From: Mucilaginibacter sp.
GTDB lineage: Bacteria; Bacteroidota; Bacteroidia; Sphingobacteriales; Sphingobacteriaceae
Direction of reading: 5' to 3'
Assembly: GCA_030445275.1 (NCBI GenBank)
Contig: JAUCSE010000020.1
Coordinates: forward strand, 1 to 61,843
DNA: 61,843 nt
Below, piece by piece: positions 17,047-24,555 of this stretch. The notes beneath the pieces were generated by a model, which was not told where the DNA came from, did not search any database, and saw nothing but the letters and a program-made list of their open reading frames with translations. The first letter of the stretch is position 1, and every line of letters begins with the position of its first letter. A program made the translations under genes and the position numbers.

Positions 17047-18360
17047 TTATCCTGCTACTTCTCGGGTTTCAAAACCCAATTTTTCCAGATCAGTCCAAAA
17101 TGCCGGGTATGATTTATCAACTACCGGTGCGTTCTCAAACTCCAGTTCAGGAATGATCAATGCCAGCGGTGCAAAGGCCATAGCCATGCGATGGTCATGA
17201 TAGGTATTGATAAACATACGCTCGGGGATAAACTTTTCGCTGCAATCCAGTTTATATACCTGGCCTTTTTCAATCAGTTTTACACCCATCTTTGCCAGTT
17301 CGGTCTGCAATGCTAAAATACGATCCGTTTCTTTTATTTTTAAAGTTTCCAACCCTGTAAAGGTAGCTTCATGGTTCAGTGCAGCACATACTACAATAAG
17401 TGTTTGTGCCAGATCCGGACACTCCTTCAGATCGAATATCTTACGGACAATTGGCTTTGCTTCTTTGGTTAAATGTACACCACCATCTTTAAATTGTGAA
17501 GTGATACCAAAGTTGGCCATGAGTTCGGTGATCACACTGTCGCCCTGTAAACTGTAAGCAGTTAAACCTGTTAAAAATAGCTCGGCCTCATCAGCCAGTG
17601 CTGCAATGGCGTACCAGTACGAAGCCGCGCTCCAATCAGGTTCAACATGTAATGATGTTGTTGTAAATTCCTGATTTGGTATGGTAATGACATTATCTTG
17701 CCAGGTGTGTTGTATGCCTGTTGTTTGCAACATAGCAAGTGTCATTTCAACATAAGGACGTGAAGTTAATTCGCCCTCAATATGCAATTCCAAACCAAAA
17801 GGCAGCCGAGCAGCGATGAGTAACAGAGCGGTGATGTACTGACTGCTAATGTTACCTTTAATACTGATCTTACTAGTTTGTTGCTCAAAACTGCCTTTTA
17901 GTTTTATAGGAGGGAAGCCCTCTTTTTCTTCATAGTCAATTTGGGCACCCAACTCTCTCAGCGCTTCAACCAATATGCCTATTGGTCTTTCTTTCATCCT
18001 CTGACTGCCGGTTAGTATTACTTCATTATCCTGTATGGCAAAATAAGCGGTTAAAAAACGCATTGCCGTACCGGCTGGGCCAATGTCTACAAGTCTTGAG
18101 TCTGAAGTCTTGAGTTCAGAGTCTTTAGAGCCCTGACTTGAGACTTTAGACTCAAGACTTAGAACTTCAGACTCAGAACTTCTCAATATACCTGCCAGCA
18201 ACACCGCATCGGCCGCGTCAGAAACATTTTCAACCTTCACTTTACCAGCACTCAATGCCTCAATAACCAACGCGCGGTTACACTCGCTTTTTGACCCGGT
18301 AAGGTGTACTGTACCGTTTATTTGCTTATTACCTTTTTTCAGGATGATGTTATGCATCAT
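17047..18360 (-). CDS. aroA: 3-phosphoshikimate 1-carboxyvinyltransferase (EPSP synthase)
   Basis: Transfers enolpyruvyl from PEP to shikimate 3-phosphate. Seen: GSKSECNRALVIEAL (N-terminal substrate loop), GPAGTAMRFLTAYFA (PEP-binding region), GSQRMKERPIG, KGNISSQYITALLLIA, EPDWSAASYW and DHRMAMAF. The protein is 437 residues, some 30 longer than close relatives would need, because a Ser/Glu/Lys-rich stretch at about residues 61-90 interrupts the helix before GPAGT; it is encoded by an in-frame inverted-repeat insertion (18091-18180). Residues 1 and 2 are both Met, so the start could be at 18357. It begins 8 bp after the DAHP synthase gene and is translated in the same operon. Confidence 0.96.
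   Translation of the reverse strand: MMHNIILKKGNKQINGTVHLTGSKSECNRALVIEALSAGKVKVENVSDAADAVLLAGILRSSESEVLSLESKVSSQGSKDSELKTSDSRLVDIGPAGTAMRFLTAYFAIQDNEVILTGSQRMKERPIGILVEALRELGAQIDYEEKEGFPPIKLKGSFEQQTSKISIKGNISSQYITALLLIAARLPFGLELHIEGELTSRPYVEMTLAMLQTTGIQHTWQDNVITIPNQEFTTTSLHVEPDWSAASYWYAIAALADEAELFLTGLTAYSLQGDSVITELMANFGITSQFKDGGVHLTKEAKPIVRKIFDLKECPDLAQTLIVVCAALNHEATFTGLETLKIKETDRILALQTELAKMGVKLIEKGQVYKLDCSEKFIPERMFINTYHDHRMAMAFAPLALIIPELEFENAPVVDKSYPAFWTDLEKLGFETREVAG
18091..18180. repeat. Low-complexity inverted-repeat insertion inside aroA
   Basis: About 90 bp made of variations of AGTCTTGAGTCTGAAGTC on one side and complementary phrases (AGACTCAAGACTTAGAACTTC) on the other, giving an imperfect hairpin. 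Its length is close to a multiple of three and it has no stop in the aroA frame, where it encodes the Ser-rich segment ESEVLSLESKVSSQGSKD. Sequences of this kind are usual between genes in this bacterial group; here it lies within an essential coding region. Confidence 0.75.
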
Positions 18361-18368
18361 TGATATTG

Positions 18369-19496
18369 TTATACGTGTGTTAGTTTTTCTGCTGCTTGTC
18401 CGGCTTCACTTTTATTCATGATTTCGGTTTGTTTACGGATAGATTCGCTGTGCATCAATTCCAGTAACTTCTCTGTAAACTCAGGACTTAATTTAAGCGC
18501 TTTAGCATAGTTGGTACGTTTTTGCAAAATTTCATCCCAACGGTTAACCTGTAATATGGTAATGTTATTATCTTTTTTGTATTGACCAATTTTTTCAGCT
18601 ATCTGCATACGCTCCGCTATTTTCTGAATAACCAGGTCATCTATTTTATCAATCTGACTGCGCAGTTCAGCAAGTTTATCATTAAGCTCAGCATTGCGGA
18701 TTTCTGGTTTACGTAAAGCCAGGTGATCAATAATATCAGCTAAAGCAGCAGGGGTAACCTGTTGTTTGGCATCAGTCCAGGCTACACTTGGATCAATGTG
18801 CGACTCGATCATTAATCCCTGCATATCCAGGTCTAATGCTTTTTGTGAAATGTACCCGATCAGGTCACGGTTGCCTGAAATGTGGCTTGGATCGTTAATT
18901 AAAGGTAACTCAGGCGCTAATGTTTTTAATTGGATAGCAATATCCCACATTGGTTCGTTACGGAAAGCTGATTTTTCGTAAGATGAGAAACCGCGGTGAA
19001 TAGCAGCCAGTTTAGTGATACCTGCATTGTTTATACGCTCCAACGCACCAATCCATAAGGAAAGATCAGGGTTTACCGGGTTTTTAACCATTACCGGAAC
19101 GTCAACACCTTGCAAGGCATCAGCAATTTCCTGAACGGTGAAAGGATTAACCGTTGAACGGGCACCTACCCATAGTATATCAACACCAGCTTTTAGCGCT
19201 TCTTCAACGTGTTTTGCGGTTGCTACTTCAACAGCCGTTGGCAATCCGGTTTCGGCTTTAGCACGTTTTAACCACTCTAAACCAATGCTGCCAATACCTT
19301 CAAACTCACCCGGACGGGTACGTGGTTTCCAGATACCTGCACGTAGAGCAGAAATACGCCCAGTTTGGGCTAATAAATGGGCAGTAGCTACCAACTGGTC
19401 TTCAGTTTCTGCGCTGCAAGGGCCTGCAATTACCAAAGGCTCTTTTCCAGTTTTAATCCACGTATGAAGTGGCTGTATGTTTAAATTTAATTTCAT
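18369..19496 (-). CDS. Bifunctional DAHP synthase / chorismate mutase
   Basis: First enzyme of aromatic synthesis fused to a chorismate mutase. Residues about 10-260 form a type I-beta (KDOP-synthase-like) DAHP synthase: VIAGPCSAET, RAGIWKPRTRPGEFEG, WVGARSTVNPF, HRGFSSYEK and DPSHISGNR. Residues about 275-365 form an AroQ-type mutase: LRSQIDKIDDLVIQKIAERMQIAEKIGQYK. It thus both feeds the pathway and commits chorismate to prephenate. The C-terminal mutase may also act as an allosteric sensor of prephenate, as in other fused enzymes. It starts 108 bp downstream of pheA, whose product uses the prephenate made here. Confidence 0.94.
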   Translation of the reverse strand: MKLNLNIQPLHTWIKTGKEPLVIAGPCSAETEDQLVATAHLLAQTGRISALRAGIWKPRTRPGEFEGIGSIGLEWLKRAKAETGLPTAVEVATAKHVEEALKAGVDILWVGARSTVNPFTVQEIADALQGVDVPVMVKNPVNPDLSLWIGALERINNAGITKLAAIHRGFSSYEKSAFRNEPMWDIAIQLKTLAPELPLINDPSHISGNRDLIGYISQKALDLDMQGLMIESHIDPSVAWTDAKQQVTPAALADIIDHLALRKPEIRNAELNDKLAELRSQIDKIDDLVIQKIAERMQIAEKIGQYKKDNNITILQVNRWDEILQKRTNYAKALKLSPEFTEKLLELMHSESIRKQTEIMNKSEAGQAAEKLTHV

Positions 19497-19565
19497 TGTT
19501 TTGTTGTTGATCCGGAGATTAAACCGGTGTTTATATTTTAATGTTAATTTTTTGCTAATTATTCG

Positions 19566-19590
19566 CCCTCCCGCCAGCTGGCGGGGAGGG
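19566..19590. repeat. GC-rich hairpin in the pheA-DAHP synthase spacer
   Basis: CCCTCCCGCCAG pairs with CTGGCGGGGAGGG (one bulged G), 15 nt after the pheA stop. The flanking TTGGGAGGGG is characteristic of GC-rich dispersed repeats of this group. No T-run, so it may modulate rather than end transcription. Confidence 0.6.
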
Positions 19591-19604
19591 TTGGGAGGGG
19601 CTGC

Positions 19605-20504
19605 TTATACGTTTCTCCTGATATTGATGTATTTCCGGACCCTGTCCGTTTTTAAAGGTTTTAATGTCAACTCATCATCATGTCTTTCATATTCGCCAAG
19701 TATATTAAAATTGTGTGTGTACTTCAATATTTGCCTTATTGATGTATCATATTGTTTTTGTTCTTCCCATTCAATGTCAACATAAAAGTTGTATTCATTA
19801 CGCTTACCTAAAATGGGCATTGATTGTATCTTACTCATATTTATACCTTCTTCGGCAAAAATATTCAGCACTTTGGCCAGAGCCCCCACTTTATTACTTA
19901 CCTGGAAACAAAGTGATGCTTTATTGGCACTTTTCTTTTCTACATTATCATGGTGGGTAAGTATCAGGAAACGGGTAAAATTCTTTTTGTTTGATTCTAT
20001 CCGGCGCTCCAATACATCAAGCCCATATAGTTTGGCTGCCAGTGCGTTAGCTATGGCCACCGTATCTATTAATTGTTCGTCACGTATGCGTTTGGCACAG
20101 GCCGCGGTATCAACGCTCTCCACAATTTTAAGATTGGGATATTCGTCAAAAAAGTCAACACACTGGCGTAAAGCGATGGGGTGGGAGGTTACAAATTTTA
20201 CATCCTCAAACTTTACACCGGGCAAAGCCATTAAATGCAATTGAATGGGCAGATAAATTTCGCCAACTACCGGAAAACCATAATCCAATAATAAAGTGTA
20301 ATTAGGCAATATGCTCCCTGCAATGCTGTTTTCAATAGCCATCACTACATAGTCGGCCTCTTTGTTTTTCAAGGCCTCAAATGTTTGTTTAAAGGAGTTA
20401 CACTCAATGGTTTGCGTGTTTTCGCCAAAATATCTAATGGCTGCTTCCTCATGGAAAGAGGCACGTATTCCCTGTATTGCAACTCTTGGTTTTTCTATTT
20501 TCAT
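19605..20504 (-). CDS. pheA: Prephenate dehydratase
   Basis: Converts prephenate to phenylpyruvate for phenylalanine. Starts VAIQGIRASFHEEAA; substrate-binding elements ENSIAGSI and the catalytic Thr in VTSHPIALRQC are present. The C-terminal third is an ACT domain (SNKVGALAKVLNIFAEEGINMSKIQS), the usual phenylalanine feedback sensor, although the typical ESRP motif is replaced by QSMPILG. The start at 20504 is chosen over one 30 nt upstream because that one lies next to the terminator stem and adds nothing conserved. There is no N-terminal chorismate mutase; that activity is supplied by the next gene. It is the first gene of the operon and sits right behind the attenuator. Confidence 0.94.
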   Translation of the reverse strand: MKIEKPRVAIQGIRASFHEEAAIRYFGENTQTIECNSFKQTFEALKNKEADYVVMAIENSIAGSILPNYTLLLDYGFPVVGEIYLPIQLHLMALPGVKFEDVKFVTSHPIALRQCVDFFDEYPNLKIVESVDTAACAKRIRDEQLIDTVAIANALAAKLYGLDVLERRIESNKKNFTRFLILTHHDNVEKKSANKASLCFQVSNKVGALAKVLNIFAEEGINMSKIQSMPILGKRNEYNFYVDIEWEEQKQYDTSIRQILKYTHNFNILGEYERHDDELTLKPLKTDRVRKYINIRRNV

Positions 20505-20519
20505 AACCCCTGTTAAAGC

Positions 20520-20552
20520 AAAAAGTCCCGGCATTTTGTGCCGGGACTTTTT
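20520..20552 (-). terminator. Attenuator terminator of the aromatic operon
   Basis: Fourteen-bp stem AAAAAGTCCCGGCA/TGCCGGGACTTTTT with a 5-nt loop, in the leader between the leader peptide and pheA, 15 nt before the pheA ATG. Its 5' arm can alternatively pair with GCCGGGACT (20584-20592), which overlaps the stop of the leader peptide. This mutually exclusive pairing is the hallmark of amino-acid attenuators. Confidence 0.88.
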
Positions 20553-20581
20553 AAGTTCTTTATGTGTGTGTTAAGTACATA

Positions 20582-20647
20582 TTAGTCCCGGCTCATACTG
20601 TTAAAGTAAAAGTAGTAACCGAAGTAATATGCGCTTGTAAATTTCAT
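20582..20647 (-). CDS. Phe/Tyr-rich leader peptide of the aromatic operon
   Basis: Very short frame of 21 codons with nine aromatic residues: AYYFGYYFYF lies in its middle (four Phe and five Tyr in all). It begins about 13 nt after the predicted transcript start and its TAA lies inside segment 2 of the antiterminator. In the classical model, ribosomes stall at the Phe/Tyr codons when charged tRNA is low, leaving segment 2 (20592-20584 on the minus strand) free to bind the terminator 5' arm, so pheA and following genes are transcribed. When Phe/Tyr are abundant, the ribosome reaches the stop, covers segment 2, and the terminator forms. No function as a protein is implied. Confidence 0.87.
   Translation of the reverse strand: MKFTSAYYFGYYFYFNSMSRD
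20584..20592 (-). promoter_or_regulatory. Antiterminator segment
   Basis: GCCGGGACT on the minus strand is perfectly complementary (9 bp) to the 5' arm of the attenuator terminator (20548-20540). It straddles the last codons and stop of the leader peptide. Confidence 0.8.
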
Positions 20648-20665
20648 TTGTTTTTTATTACGTTG

Positions 20666-20695
20666 TAAATGTACGGCTAAAAATGGATTTGTCAA
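20666..20695 (-). promoter_or_regulatory. Promoter of the aromatic operon
   Basis: On the minus strand TTG (20695-20693), 19 nt, then TACATTTA (20673-20666), matching TTG-N19-TAnnTTTG with one mismatch. It places the transcript start near 20660, giving a leader of about 155 nt before pheA. Confidence 0.6.
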
Positions 20696-20884
20696 TAGAA
20701 AATTTTATTTTTTGTAAAATAGTTTGACTGAAACAAATTTTATTCTGTTTAAATTGATTTTACAGCTATTTGAATATATCTTGAGTTAAAAAATTAACAG
20801 GTACAGTATAATTATCTGAATGGTCTTTAAATTTAAGCTTGTGGTTGGTGTTATCATTACCCGTATTCGGAAGAAATAAAAAGC

Positions 20885-21030
20885 TTGTCATTTCGAACGA
20901 AGTATGAGGAGAAATCTTATCATCCTGCAACATTCACTCTGTTTAATTGTATAAGATTTTTCGCTAACGCTCAAGAGACAGTTTCTCTTTCGCCCCACAC
21001 TCATTCCCACCTCAGCTCTATCTATGACAA
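20885..21030. repeat. 146-bp dispersed element with terminal inverted repeats
   Basis: The intergenic region begins TTGTCAT and ends ATGACAA (7-bp terminal inverted repeats). Internal inverted phrases (GAGAAATCTTAT against GTATAAGATTTTTC) give a cruciform. The opening TTGTCATTTCGAACGAAG is of a kind that recurs through Sphingobacteriales genomes. Non-coding. The rest of 20696-21086 shows nothing else I can name. Confidence 0.55.
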
Positions 21031-21086
21031 CTTTATAGAATAAATGTTCTGAACACTTATATTGATAGCGCTAATCTCTGACTCAA

Positions 21087-22010
21087 TTAAGCAGAATGTT
21101 TTTGTTCATCAAGTGGAGTGAGGTGCTGCATTTCATATTCGCGCTGCATCACCCTGGCAGTTTGTGTACTGCCGTCATGACTCCATCCCGGCGGGTTTAT
21201 AAAATAGCCGATCTTTGCCTTCCAGTTTGGCGCTTGCCTGGCATCATGCAGTAGTGCTTTCCACTCGTGGAACAGCACATTTACCGGTCCCATATCCTCA
21301 GGTTGCTTGGTTATGCCGAATTTAACCGGTTCGGGCAAATCCTCGGCCCTGAAAGTGCCGAATATCCTGTCCCATATAATGAGTACCATACCCATATTTT
21401 TATCCAGGTAAGGGATATTTGATGCATGGTGCACCCGGTGGTGTGATGGGGTCACAAATAACCAGCCATACCATTTAGGCAAAGGTATTTTGTATTGTGT
21501 ATGCACCAGGTTGCCATAAAGCTGAGTTACTAAATAAGCATACAGGATATCTAAAGCAGTAAAACCCATTAAAGCTAGTGGTAAATAAAAAAATACCCGG
21601 TAAAATGGCTCGAATACGGTTGAACGGAACCCCGTAGTGAAATTAAAATATTCTGAAGAATGGTGGGTTACGTGCATGGCCCAAAAAAGGCGGCAATAAT
21701 GCCCGGTATAATGCAAAACCCAGTATAAAAAATCCTGCACTACAACCAGTACAAACCAGTAGAGGTAAGCGTTGTGTATCTGAAAAAAACGGTGTTGGTA
21801 GGTAAAATCAAGCACCACAAAGGTGGCTACCTTAACTATAAGGTTAGTAACTACAGCAAGAGAGGTTAAGTAAATATTGGTCAGCGTATCGCGCGTTTCA
21901 TAATACTTACGATTTTCCCAGTAGCTTAAACCCATTTCAACAAGGGTTAATACAACCAGCAAAGCCATCAGCACAAGCGCTGCCTTATCCCTGGAGTCTA
22001 AATTCGACAT
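21087..22010 (-). CDS. Sterol desaturase / fatty-acid hydroxylase family protein
   Basis: Integral membrane di-iron oxygenase of 307 residues. The histidine clusters are present: HYTGHYCRLFW with AMHVTHHSSEYFN, and later PSHHRVHHASN, separated by hydrophobic helices. Members hydroxylate or desaturate lipids, for example sterols, ceramides or alkylglycerols; the substrate in bacteria is generally unknown. It starts 1 bp after the aroB stop and so is the third gene of the S4-aroB operon, although no functional link to the shikimate pathway is known. Confidence 0.9.
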   Translation of the reverse strand: MSNLDSRDKAALVLMALLVVLTLVEMGLSYWENRKYYETRDTLTNIYLTSLAVVTNLIVKVATFVVLDFTYQHRFFQIHNAYLYWFVLVVVQDFLYWVLHYTGHYCRLFWAMHVTHHSSEYFNFTTGFRSTVFEPFYRVFFYLPLALMGFTALDILYAYLVTQLYGNLVHTQYKIPLPKWYGWLFVTPSHHRVHHASNIPYLDKNMGMVLIIWDRIFGTFRAEDLPEPVKFGITKQPEDMGPVNVLFHEWKALLHDARQAPNWKAKIGYFINPPGWSHDGSTQTARVMQREYEMQHLTPLDEQKHSA

Positions 22011-22011
22011 T

Positions 22012-23070
22012 TTACAGATTCATGTAATACAGTAAACTTTCACAAAGTTCGGTTTCTGTACATATATTATCAATATTACATTGACCAATGTGCGTCAGTA
22101 ATGTGCAATTTATTTTGCCGTCCTGATTCTTTTTATCCTTTTGCATGATGGCTAATAACGCCTCAAAGCTTGATTCTATTATGGTATACCTCGGATAAAG
22201 GTTGCTAAATACCCGTGTTATCTCGGCTAGTTCTTCAGCGCTCAAACCTGTTTTTTTATGCGCCAGGTATGATTCGCATATCATACCTATGGCTATCGCT
22301 TCACCATGTGATAAAGGATCTTTATCATTGATCAGTGAATAAGTTTCGACCGCATGCCCTATGGTATGACCGAAATTTAACGCTTTACGGATACCTTTTT
22401 CAGTAGGATCTTCAATGGTTATCACATTTTTTATCTCAACCGAACGGTGAACTAATTGGACCGATGGGGCTTTTAAATCACTTGATTTGAGTTGCTCCCA
22501 GTAAGCGGCATCAGTAATTAAGCCATGTTTCAACATTTCGGCTACGCCTGATAGTATCTGTCTGGGAGGCAGGGTTTTTAAGAAGTCATACTCAATAAAT
22601 ACTGCTTTTGGTTGTGTGAACGTACCGATGATGTTTTTTATACTATCAATATCAATACCTGTTTTGCCACCTACCGATGCATCAACCTGCGATAGCAGGG
22701 TAGTAGGTACATGTACAAAATCAATACCCCGTTTAAAGGTTGAAGCTGCAAAACCACCAAGATCTGTTACTACACCACCACCCAAATTGATCAATAAGCT
22801 TTTACGGTCGGCACCAAAGTCAATCAGCATTTTCCAAACACCTATACAGAAATCAATGTCCTTGCTTTCTTCGCCGGCATTTATCTCTATCAGGTCATAA
22901 TCGCCCAGTCCGTCAATTTTATTTTTTATAAGGGGAAGGCAATGAACACCCGTGTTCTCATCCGTCAAAATAAAAAAGCGCGAATAGTTGCCTTTTTTTA
23001 TAAAAGTAACCAGTTCATCAATGCTATTATTAAAATAAATGGGGTAATTATCGCTTTGAATAGTATCCAT
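22012..23070 (-). CDS. aroB: 3-dehydroquinate synthase
   Basis: Second shikimate-pathway step: NAD- and metal-dependent cyclisation of DAHP to 3-dehydroquinate. Seen: the NAD-binding stretch INLGGGVVTDLGGFAASTFKRGI, PTTLLSQVDASVGGKTGID, the metal-ligand region EMLKHGLI and NFGHTIGHAVE. Length 352 is normal. It is outside the pheA operon and lacks its attenuator; it is preceded by the small S4 gene at 3 bp and followed by a sterol-desaturase-like gene at 1 bp. Confidence 0.96.
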   Translation of the reverse strand: MDTIQSDNYPIYFNNSIDELVTFIKKGNYSRFFILTDENTGVHCLPLIKNKIDGLGDYDLIEINAGEESKDIDFCIGVWKMLIDFGADRKSLLINLGGGVVTDLGGFAASTFKRGIDFVHVPTTLLSQVDASVGGKTGIDIDSIKNIIGTFTQPKAVFIEYDFLKTLPPRQILSGVAEMLKHGLITDAAYWEQLKSSDLKAPSVQLVHRSVEIKNVITIEDPTEKGIRKALNFGHTIGHAVETYSLINDKDPLSHGEAIAIGMICESYLAHKKTGLSAEELAEITRVFSNLYPRYTIIESSFEALLAIMQKDKKNQDGKINCTLLTHIGQCNIDNICTETELCESLLYYMNL

Positions 23071-23073
23071 AAT

Positions 23074-23280
23074 TTAAACTACCATGATTTTATTGCCTCT
23101 GAATTCAACCAGATCTCCGCGTTTAACTTTAAGCCGTTTACGGTAATCAACCTGGCCGTTATAGGTCACTTCGCCCTCACTTACAACAATTTGCGCTTCA
23201 CCACCGGTTGATACCAGATGGGCAGCTTTTAGTAATTGTATCATCGGGATATGGTCGCCTATTAACTTAAATTCTATCAT
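23074..23280 (-). CDS. Small RNA-binding S4 domain protein
   Basis: About 69 residues, a single S4 domain of the YaaA/YbcJ kind: IQLLKAAHLVSTGGEAQIVVSEGEVTYNG followed by a basic RKRLKVKRGDLVEF. Such proteins are thought to bind structured RNA. The start at 23280 is used since the family begins just before this point and a -7 box lies at 23287-23294; the frame is open further upstream, but that would overlap the divergent proline dehydrogenase gene. First gene of the operon with aroB. Confidence 0.85.
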   Translation of the reverse strand: MIEFKLIGDHIPMIQLLKAAHLVSTGGEAQIVVSEGEVTYNGQVDYRKRLKVKRGDLVEFRGNKIMVV

Positions 23281-23286
23281 GGAGCG

Positions 23287-23294
23287 CAAAAATA
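23287..23294 (-). promoter_or_regulatory. -7 box of the S4-aroB operon
   Basis: TATTTTTG on the minus strand fits TAnnTTTG and ends 6 nt before the S4 ATG. Confidence 0.45.
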
Positions 23295-23326
23295 AACTAT
23301 TCATGGAATAATGAGATATCATTTTA

Positions 23327-23334
23327 TAATTTTG
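23327..23334 (+). promoter_or_regulatory. -7 box directly abutting the proline dehydrogenase start
   Basis: TAATTTTG ends 3 nt before the ATG at 23338, the same sequence and spacing as at the aminotransferase gene. Implies a leaderless or nearly leaderless transcript. Confidence 0.5.
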
Positions 23335-23337
23335 CAA

Positions 23338-24543
23338 ATGCTTTCTAACGAAACGAACAACAATTCTAAACACGCTAAGCTCTCTTTCGAAAATACAGAA
23401 ATCGCTTTCCGTCATTCAACCAATACTGATCTTAACCGGGCTTACTGGTTGTTCAGAATCATCAATATTAACTTTTTAGTAAAGATTGGTCCTCCGATAA
23501 CCAACTTCGCCATTAAAATAGGTTTACCCATTAAAGGTCTGATCAAGGCAACCATATTTAAACATTTTTGCGGCGGCGAAACTATTTATGAATGTAACAA
23601 TACCATCAAAAATTTAAATACTGGGGGCGTAGGTACCATATTAGATTACTCGATAGAAGGGGAGGACGATGAAGCTGTTTTTGACAGTACCCGCGATGAG
23701 ATCATACAGACGATAGTACGTGCAGCTATTGATAAAGCTGTCCCTCTCACTGTTTTTAAGATAACGGGTGTTGGCCGTTTTGCCTTATTAGAGAAACTGG
23801 ACGCGCGCTTACCGCTTACTGACGATGAAGAAAAGGAATGGCAAAGAGTGCAAAATCGGGTGTTAGCTATATGTGATAAGGCTCATACTAACAATATCCC
23901 GGTAATGATTGATGCTGAAGAGAGTTGGATACAAGAAACGATTGATCTGCTAGCCCTGACCATGATGACACAGTTTAATACCAAAAGAGCGATCGTGTAT
24001 AACACTTATCAAATGTACAGGCATGATAAACTGGGATCGATATTAAATGATCATGAAATTGCCATTAGCGAAGGATTTATCCTGGGAGCAAAGATAGTGC
24101 GTGGTGCATACATGGAAAAGGAACGTAAACGTGCCGAAGAGCAAGGTTATCCATCGCCCATTCAGCCAGATAAAAAATCCACCGATCTTGATTATGATTC
24201 GGCATTGGATTATTGTACCACTCATCTTGATAAGATAGCCTTTATAGCCGGTACACATAATGAAGAAAGTTGCAGGTTACTAGCCGAACTTTTGGATGCC
24301 AAACAAATAGATCATAAACATCCTCACGTTTACTTTTCGCAACTATTGGGCATGAGCGATAACCTGAGCTTTAACCTGGCTGATGCGCAATACAATGTGG
24401 CTAAATACGTGCCTTATGGCCCAATTAAAGCTGTGCTGCCGTACTTATTTAGACGTGCGCAGGAAAATACAGCCATTGCCGGTCAAATGAGCCGTGAGCT
24501 TAGCCTGATTGTAAAGGAACGTAAGAGGAGACAGGCAAAATAA
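23338..24543 (+). CDS. Proline dehydrogenase family protein
   Basis: FAD-dependent oxidation of proline to pyrroline-5-carboxylate, first step of proline use. A monofunctional enzyme of about 401 residues with the (beta/alpha)8 barrel. Seen: MIDAEESWIQETID (conserved acid region), IVYNTYQMYRHD, KIVRGAYMEKERKRA (substrate-binding Arg), FIAGTHNEES, YFSQLLGMSDN and YVPYGPIKAVLPYLFRRAQEN, with the RRxxEN motif that holds the proline carboxylate. The ATG at 23338 is chosen because the earlier one (23311) lies upstream of the -7 box. It converges with the DinB gene, which ends 12 bp away. Confidence 0.93.
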   Translation: MLSNETNNNSKHAKLSFENTEIAFRHSTNTDLNRAYWLFRIININFLVKIGPPITNFAIKIGLPIKGLIKATIFKHFCGGETIYECNNTIKNLNTGGVGTILDYSIEGEDDEAVFDSTRDEIIQTIVRAAIDKAVPLTVFKITGVGRFALLEKLDARLPLTDDEEKEWQRVQNRVLAICDKAHTNNIPVMIDAEESWIQETIDLLALTMMTQFNTKRAIVYNTYQMYRHDKLGSILNDHEIAISEGFILGAKIVRGAYMEKERKRAEEQGYPSPIQPDKKSTDLDYDSALDYCTTHLDKIAFIAGTHNEESCRLLAELLDAKQIDHKHPHVYFSQLLGMSDNLSFNLADAQYNVAKYVPYGPIKAVLPYLFRRAQENTAIAGQMSRELSLIVKERKRRQAK

Positions 24544-24555
24544 GCACAGTAGCTA

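Noticed and set aside
18091..18180. CRISPR-like array in aroA
   Set aside because: Phrases are short, irregular and mutually complementary, with no regular repeat-spacer order; and they stay in frame.
23311..23337. Longer start for proline dehydrogenase
   Set aside because: It lies upstream of the -7 box and adds nine non-conserved residues.
23281..23415. Longer version of the S4 protein
   Set aside because: The extra part overlaps the divergent proline dehydrogenase gene and is not S4-like.
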